Shown here: positions 58,535 through 64,000 of the stretch, in pieces | Position numbering within the stretch: position 1 is the first letter of the stretch | How the letters are laid out: each line of letters starts with the position of its first letter | NCBI RefSeq assembly: GCF_029873635.1 | Contig: NC_080422.1 | Span: forward strand, 11,315,764-11,379,763 | DNA length: 64,000 bases | Origin: Malania oleifera | Taxonomy: Eukaryota; Streptophyta; Magnoliopsida; Santalales; Ximeniaceae | Direction: 5' to 3' | Notes under the pieces: model-generated | The model's input: the letters and a program-made list of their open reading frames with translations, nothing else | Told to the model about the DNA's origin: nothing | The model's database searches: none | Made by a program: the position numbers and the translations under genes

Positions 58535-59673
58535 TGATTACGCGCCGAAACTGCGTAATTGGACGTTTTAACCCGGGTTTTACGATTTATATTTTTAATT
58601 AAATGTCCAAAATTTTCTAATATTTTAATAAAATGCCAAAATCATCATTCTTGAACTTTATTGCACTATTTATGAAGTTTTGGTAATTTTTTGTCGTAGA
58701 AAAATTCTCAGGAATCAAAACCAACACCTGTTCGTATTTCAATCATAACTTTTCTGTTCGAGCTCCGATCGAGACGATTCAAATTTTTGGAGAAAGAGAA
58801 AAGGATTATCTACAACTTTCATGTTTTGAGTTTTATGAGAAACTAGCTCCAGAAGAGTCAGATTTGCGATGAACAGAGAATGAAAAAAATGAAAAAAATA
58901 TAATGATTCGGGTCCTCTAAATGGGTCAAATCTCCTATCCGGGTCGTGGCTTCACGGATCCTAGGGCAGCGTATTCCCCTTCCCTATATATTTTTCTCTT
59001 ATTCTTCTTTCCCGCGGGCAGCCCCGTGGGGGTTCTCCTCTCTTCATCATCTTCTTCTTCTCTTCTTATCTTTTCCTTGGTTCATTCCCGTCCTCTCTTC
59101 CTTTGTTTCAGTTTGTATTCCTTCTTCCCTAGTTCCTCCTCTTTCCCTTTTATTCTTTCCTCTTCTTCCCTTCTCCTTGTTGTTCTTTGTCATCTCTTTC
59201 TCTGTATCTTCCTTGGCCACTCTCTCCCTTTTTCATTCTCTTATACTCACTCGGCCCTCTTCCTCTCGGTTACTCACCAGGAAGCACCAGCACCCTCCGG
59301 AAGACCAGCAATCTCCTCTGTTCATCTCTGCAAGAACAGCAATTACTAGAAGATAGCTTCACCCAAGGCCAACTTGCCAGCTACCGTGAGTACCAGCAGC
59401 AACCAAGCCACCACAGCTACCAGCATCTACTCCACGACAGCAAATCTTCAGCAGCCATGGCCGAACACAGCATCATAGGCACCCCCTGTCTCAGCAGAGA
59501 ACAGCCTCAGCCATACCAGCACAGCTCGAGACTACCACCGCCTAGCATACCCTCTACCAGCAGCTGTGCACAGCATCACCTCAGAACCACCTTCTACAAC
59601 GTAGGCTTTGCCCCTTGCCATGAGAGCTCCAGCTACCAGAAACAAACCAGCCATCCAAGCCTTTATTTTGCTC

Positions 59674-59727
<54 letters not shown>

Positions 59728-60399
59728 TTTTATTTATTTTTGTTTAGTCTTTAAATACTAAATAAAGTTCAATTTTTTTTAAATGTTATTTGAAATTTCT
59801 TTTTAAGTTGAACAGTGTCAAGTGTTTAACTCTTGTCAAATTTATTTATTTGTTTATCTAATTAGTGGGAGTTTTAATTTAGTCTTTTTAATGAAGTCTA
59901 GTTTGATTTCTTGTGTTTTCATTATTTTTTTCTTTTTTTTGTTATCGTTAATGCGTTAAATTTTTGTTGTTTCGTGTTTAAATTGTGATTGTGGTTTGAG
60001 TTATTATTTTGGTTAAAGATCCAATTTTTAGTGTGTGTGTGTATGTTAAATCCGATTAAGTTTCCATAGCGTACTTTTAATTCCATGTTTAAAGTTTCCA
60101 TTTTTAGTTAATGTGCTTTGGTATTTCCTTGAGTAGCCTAGGGTTTCCTTTATTGTTATTTAATTACATGCGTGCTAGTTTTAGGACTTTAATTTGTGCT
60201 TTCATTTAAGTCTCCACAATCTTGAAAACTCTCGAATCTGAACTGAGTTCAATACATTTTTATTTTCGACTGGACGAACGTAAATTTTGAGATTAAATGC
60301 ATTCCCTGAGGAGACGATCTAGCCCTTGGGCTAAATATTACACGACGTAACTCCTATACTTGGGATAGCTTCCGAGCTACTCATTTTTCGAGTGAGTCA
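58535..60399 (+). repeat. 3' LTR of the gag-only element
   Basis: 1865 bp, starts TGATTACGCGCCGAAACTGC, ends TTTTCGAGTGAGTCA, preceded by GTTAGTTGGGGGGGTG. It aligns end to end with the 5' LTR once the hAT is removed, with scattered substitutions and a different microsatellite at 59674-59728. Confidence 0.92.
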
Positions 60400-60469
60400 C
60401 CGAACCCTGCCCAGTTCAAGTTACCCGGTCAACCACACTTATTGCTTAAGCCAACCACCTTGTCGACCA

Positions 60470-60805
60470 AGTTCCCATGTGTGTTTGGCCAACCGCCTAG
60501 TCGACCAAACCACTTAGTTCAAATCCACATGGTCGACCGAACTGCACAGAAATGACAAATCGCCTTTGGGAATCCTAATCTGGTCGATTGAACTTCTAGT
60601 TCAAATTTTACCTAGTCGACCGAACTTGGTCATTGGTCAACCGAACTTCACCTTCGGTCGATCGGTGCTCTTGGGTTAGAAAATTTTTTTATCGCAGTTA
60701 CATTTTTTAAATAGGGTTAATGGTGTTAAAATGTTTTTAAACAATCCTAATAATACCCTACATGTCCTGAACAGTTATATTTTTAGGGAACTCTATATAT
60801 ACCCT
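60470..60805 (+). promoter_or_regulatory. GTCGAC palindrome cluster and TATA box of the nested SIRE-like LTR
   Basis: Seven or more GTCGACCAA/GTCGACCGAA words between 60472 and 60663, then CTATATATACC at 60792. The spacing between cluster and TATA (about 130 bp) matches the minus-strand copies. Confidence 0.65.
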
Positions 60806-62053
60806 TTCATTTGTAAAAATTAGCATAAGAATAGCAATAATAATTAGCAAATATCCTCTGATTTTCAAAAAGCCAAAATCTCATATTCAAGCCATATACT
60901 ACTTCTCTTACTCTTTCATATTGCAAATACTTTTTTGTAAGAGTATTCTTGTGTTTTATCTCATCAAGTTTAAACTCTCTCTTGCTTGTTCTGATTGAGA
61001 TTTATTTTTTACAGAGAGTAAGCTTCTAGTTTTTCTAGGGGCCTTCGTAAATAAGCCTTCCGTAGAAAAACTTCTTAGAGCTTCCGACTTTTGCATTTTC
61101 ATTGCAATACTCAAGAATTGTATTTTGATTGCTAAAATATTTTATGCATCATTTTCAAAAATATCTCTTGTGCTTATCTTTGAGAAATTTATTTTGAGAT
61201 ATTTTCTTGAGTGTTAAAAGATCTTTGTTGCTATACCTTTTGATTAAGATTATCATTTTATTACAAAGATCAAATAAATACTTTGCAAACCATTGTTTGA
61301 ATATCTCTTGTGGTTTATATTGAGAAAAATTGTTTGTTGAGATATTTGAAGTGTGCTTGTGATCCTTGTTTGTGCATTGTGATTGAAATCACTATTTGAT
61401 ACAAAGATCATATCATTTACACTCTCACGCACTAATTGCAATATTTGCATAAATATTTGAGAGTAGACACTTAGACTATACTGAGCTTATCAAATCCTAT
61501 CTTTTGGTAGTGTATTGATTATACTGTGCATATTGTAATAGATATCTACTTGTGAAGAAGTGTATTTCTGTGTACAAAAAATTTCATATCATTTGTTGTA
61601 TTACAGGCGTGGGCCTGAAGAGGAAGAATAGCCCTGTTGAATAGTCCCAGATTGGCTTAGACCCGGTTAGGAAAGTTAGGTGCGCCATTCTGGTAAGACG
61701 TGTTGGTTGAGGTCAGCCCCTTTAATTGACCTGGTTGTTACCGGTGTTGCTCCACCCATTTAAGTGAGCCGTAGTGGAATCCTTGTGCTGGTGTAGCCAA
61801 GGCAGGGATGTAGGCACTTTGGCCGAACCTCGATAACATATCGCGTGTATCGTTTACTTTTTTCGCACTTTACTTTACTGCACGTGTATGTTTATTTATT
61901 GATTGCATAGACTGACCCTAGGTCGTGTAATACTGTTGTTAAACTTATTGACCTAGGTGATAATTTTTAAATACCCAATTCACCCCCCCCCCTTAGGATT
62001 GCACTAAAACTAACAAAGGGGAAACAGTTGAAACTCACAAGTGAGGGGGAGTT

Positions 62054-62220
62054 TGTTGAGAATTCCACTTGTGAGCTTGTCCCACATTAGAAAATTTGAG
62101 TGGATGATGGGTGCTTATATACATGGTTGATCCCAAGACCTAATAGGCTTAAGCTTCTAGGTCAAGTTGGTGTTCACCCATGTGTATCAAACCCACCCAT
62201 GGGCTCCTCCAGTGCTAACA
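62054..62220 (+). repeat. TRIM 3' LTR
   Basis: 167 bp, starts TGTTGAGAATTCCACTTGTG, ends AGTGCTAACA, preceded by the polypurine tract. Same length as the 5' LTR. Confidence 0.9.
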
Positions 62221-62884
62221 ATGGGGAGTGGCCGAGTGGGGGATTAGGGATTTAGGGTTTCACTTTCACAGTTTCACTCCAAATTTCTCTCTGCGTCGTC
62301 TGAGAGTTGCCGACCCCTAGCTTGCTAGCTACGCTGAATCTTTGCCTCTCGGCCCTCGTCCTTAGATCAGACTCTCTCACTCTTGGATCCAATCTCAGTT
62401 ATAGGTCTCTCTCCGTCTCTTGTCATCTCTTGAAAGATCAAGTGCAAGATTAAACACACCACTCACTCAATCACTCGATTTCTCTCCGTGAGTCGCCAAC
62501 CCCTAGCCACACTAAATTTTTGCCTCTCAAACCACTCCCTCAAATCAGACTCTTTGATCCAATCTCATCTAGGTCTCTCTCCGTCTCGCCATAGTTATGA
62601 CTCACTTGCACACTACTCTAAACCTTCAAGTTCGAGCTATCGTCGACTTTGCCTCTCCTAGACTCTTAGTCTCTCTTGAACTCTCAGCCTTCGAGCTGCA
62701 CCACCTCTGCATATTTGGTTAAAAACCATAACCGAACCGCTGAATGTTCGGTTCTCCATGGGATAACACATTCAATTTAGTTTTGGTTTCGGTTCAGGAA
62801 TTTAAAAAAACAAAATTTTCGATTAGATTTTCAATTTTGCCCATAATCGAACCACACCGAACCGAGTATACCCCTAGTTGGACG

Positions 62885-64000
62885 TAAGAGAAGAAAAGAA
62901 ATATTTGAGTTTTTTTTTTTTTTCCCACTACTTTACATCTTTGAAGCTATGATTGGATGGTTATTTGAAGCCCCATTTTGACATAATTTCAGTATGTTGC
63001 TTCCAGTCACGTGATGGTTATTTTTATTGGACTTGATTGTTCATCGACATTCTCATTTGTTGGCTGCAAGTACCCACTTGGTGAGACCTTTTCTTGGTAT
63101 TTACATCGAGATCCATCTTAAGAGTGATGAAAATTGTAATCTAAGAGTTGCACATTCTTGATTATCATATATCTTATTGATTGGTGATCTCTAGTTTGGC
63201 TATTTGTACATGTAATCCTACTATTTATGTCGTGGAAGATTTATCGAACTGTGGTTGCTTGTTTTTTCACTCTATATTAGAGGGGCTTTCTCGTAAAATG
63301 GCTCATCTCTTGTGGGTGGAATTGTGATTGTATAGTTTGATTACTTGGTGAAATATTCTTATTCTCATTTGATTTGCAAAAAGAGGGGTAAATTATTTGC
63401 TTGGCTTGTTAGAATTTGGTGTCAGCTTAACAAAATTGGTATCAGAATTTCGATTGTAATTTGAATATTGCTTTCTTTGATGAGCTAAATGAAAGATTTC
63501 TTATGCAATGTTCAAGCTTATGACCTGAAACTATTTCATTTGCAAGATTGGAATGGAAGATATGTTGTATTGTAAAGAAAAGCTTCAACCTATTAAAGCG
63601 AAGGAAATCAAGCCAATGGTAAAGTTGTTAGACAAATTTGACAATGGGTTAGCAAAAATTCATTAACAACATAAAATAAAGCTTTTCTTATGAGAAAAGC
63701 TCATGAACATGAAATACGAAGATAAGTTTAGTGTTGCAAAGCACTTGAACAATTCCCAAGAAATTGTAACTAAGTTTTATTAATGGTGATTTGACTTTGA
63801 ATGTAATGAAAGATGACGTGTTTAATGAATAATAAGAAGGAAAGAAAATGTCACTTATTCACATCTCAAAGGCACTTGTTACCAAAAAAAGGGGGGGAAA
63901 TAAGGTTAGAAAATCTTATGAAAATTACAATTGAGATAAGTCAAGAGGAAGATCCAAGTTAGGAAAGGGATTCAAATGCTAAAAGGGTTGAGCATAATTT
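62885..64000 (+). mobile_element. Decayed Ty1/copia 5' LTR, primer site and gag start
   Basis: TTGGTATCAGAATTTCG at about 63436-63452 is a tRNA-Met-type primer site placed just after an LTR-like end (GGTGTCAGCTTAACA). Upstream sequence (about 63100-63433) looks like copia LTR R-U5. Downstream, 63548-63700 reads MEDMLYCKEKLQPIKAKEIK, then KLMNMKYEDKFSVAKHLNN in another frame, the UBN2/DUF4219-type gag of Tnt1-like elements. Many stops. The LTR start and the rest of the element are not defined; it runs off the window. Confidence 0.6.

Larger units (their letters stand above)
46747..60399 (+). mobile_element. Gag-only Athila-type LTR retrotransposon (TR-GAG/LARD-like), fourth layer
   Basis: LTRs 46747-55034 (interrupted by the hAT transposon) and 58535-60399, with perfect duplications CCGAA at 46742-46746 and 60400-60404. 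Without the hAT and its 8-bp duplication the 5' LTR is exactly 1865 bp, the same as the 3' LTR. The internal region (55035-58534, 3.5 kb) has a tRNA-Asp-type primer site, one gag-like frame and a polypurine tract, but no protease, reverse transcriptase, RNase H or integrase on either strand. It must have moved with enzymes from an autonomous relative. It splits a SIRE-like LTR. Confidence 0.9.
46214..62015 (+). mobile_element. SIRE/Maximus-like solo LTR, third layer of the nest
   Basis: Begins TGTTGACCTTATTGGTCATA and ends GGATTGCACTAAAACTAACA, with perfect duplications AAGGG at 46209-46213 and 62016-62020. Removing the gag-only element (46747-60399 plus 5 bp) leaves 2144 bp. It is the plus-strand relative of the LTRs at 1414-5433 and 36454-38663. 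GTCGAC palindromes occur at 46660-46745 and 60470-60663, then a TATA box (CTATATATACC) at about 60792. The outer TRIM's internal sequence reads straight across it, so it is a solo LTR. Confidence 0.92.
45749..62220 (+). mobile_element. TRIM (miniature LTR retrotransposon), second layer of the nest
   Basis: Two 167-bp LTRs, 45749-45915 and 62054-62220, both TGTTGA...GTGCTAACA and alike apart from scattered substitutions. A primer-binding site TGGTATCAGAGCC (45918-45930, initiator-Met tRNA type) lies just inside the left LTR, and a polypurine tract GTGAGGGGGAG (62041-62051) just before the right LTR. Removing the nested insertion (46214-62015 plus 5 bp) leaves only 331 bp of internal sequence, about 665 bp in total. 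No coding capacity. The immediate flanks CTCAG and ATGGG do not match; an ATGGG at 45715-45719 might be the displaced duplication. Confidence 0.85.
45493..62876. mobile_element. hAT-like non-autonomous element, outermost layer of the nest
   Basis: Left end TAGGGCGTACAAAAATTACC and right end GAGTATACCCCTA form short degenerate terminal inverted repeats (TAGGGGTATAC on the right, read inward). Subterminal GGTTTCGGTTTCG / AACCGAACCG words near both ends match each other. The flanks GTTGGGGG (45485-45492) and GTTGGACG (62877-62884) agree at six of eight bases, as for an aged 8-bp hAT duplication. Removing the TRIM and its contents (45749-62220) leaves 912 bp, with no transposase. The right part (62221-62876) has CT-rich sequence and no supported gene. 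Confidence 0.6.

Noticed and set aside
45749..62220. A single ~16.5 kb LTR retrotransposon bounded by the two 167-bp LTRs
   Set aside because: Nearly all of the interior is removed by nested insertions with their own duplications; only 331 bp belongs to the element, so it is a TRIM.

Overview
This is nuclear DNA from a flowering plant, most likely a eudicot. It is AT-rich, genes carry GT–AG introns, and nearly all of it is layered transposons of plant-type families. Only one host gene looks close to intact: an ankyrin-repeat/PGG membrane protein gene on the minus strand at 42357-44963, carrying one frameshift. No bacterial, viral or CRISPR feature was found.

Layout. 1-8040: an L1 fragment, an RTE-type LINE 3' end, a SIRE-like (Ty1/copia) solo LTR (1414-5433) with an Athila-type solo LTR inside it (2955-4860), an AT-rich gap, and an Ogre/Tat-like LTR remnant. 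8226-26936: an L1-type LINE containing a decayed plastid-type tRNA-Leu copy, split by a ~16.8 kb CACTA-like element (9690-26455). Inside the CACTA-like element lie pieces of at least three host genes (a DUF761 C-terminus, a probable DIS3L2/SOV first exon, and PDR/ABCG exons), three gypsy-type solo LTRs and two LINE fragments. 27600-40260: Ogre/Tat-like LTR sequence interrupted by a full-length-sized but dead L1 (28167-38885), which itself hosts two solo LTRs. 40325-42134: a LINE copy with an inverted 5' part (twin priming) and matching 13-bp target duplications.

42357-45340: the ankyrin gene, its TATA box and an upstream hairpin-forming inverted repeat. 45485-62884: a five-deep nest. A ~0.9 kb hAT-like element holds a ~0.67 kb TRIM, which holds a ~2.1 kb SIRE-like solo LTR, which holds a ~7.2 kb gag-only Athila-type retrotransposon with 1865-bp LTRs, which holds a 6415-bp hAT transposon with a five-exon transposase gene. 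Target-site duplications support four of the five levels. 62877-64000: a decayed Ty1/copia LTR, primer site and gag remnant.

How the parts relate: this is a record of repeated insertion followed by LTR-LTR recombination (eight solo LTRs against one two-LTR gag-only element and one TRIM). The most unusual signals are the gene-fragment-carrying CACTA-like element and, in three related gypsy-type LTRs, arrays of a CTCGTCGACGAG palindrome spaced at about 21-25 bp or twice that, ending just upstream of the TATA box. A second, unrelated LTR family has its own GTCGAC-centred palindrome cluster in the same place relative to its TATA box. Family names were assigned by eye from motifs; no database search was possible.
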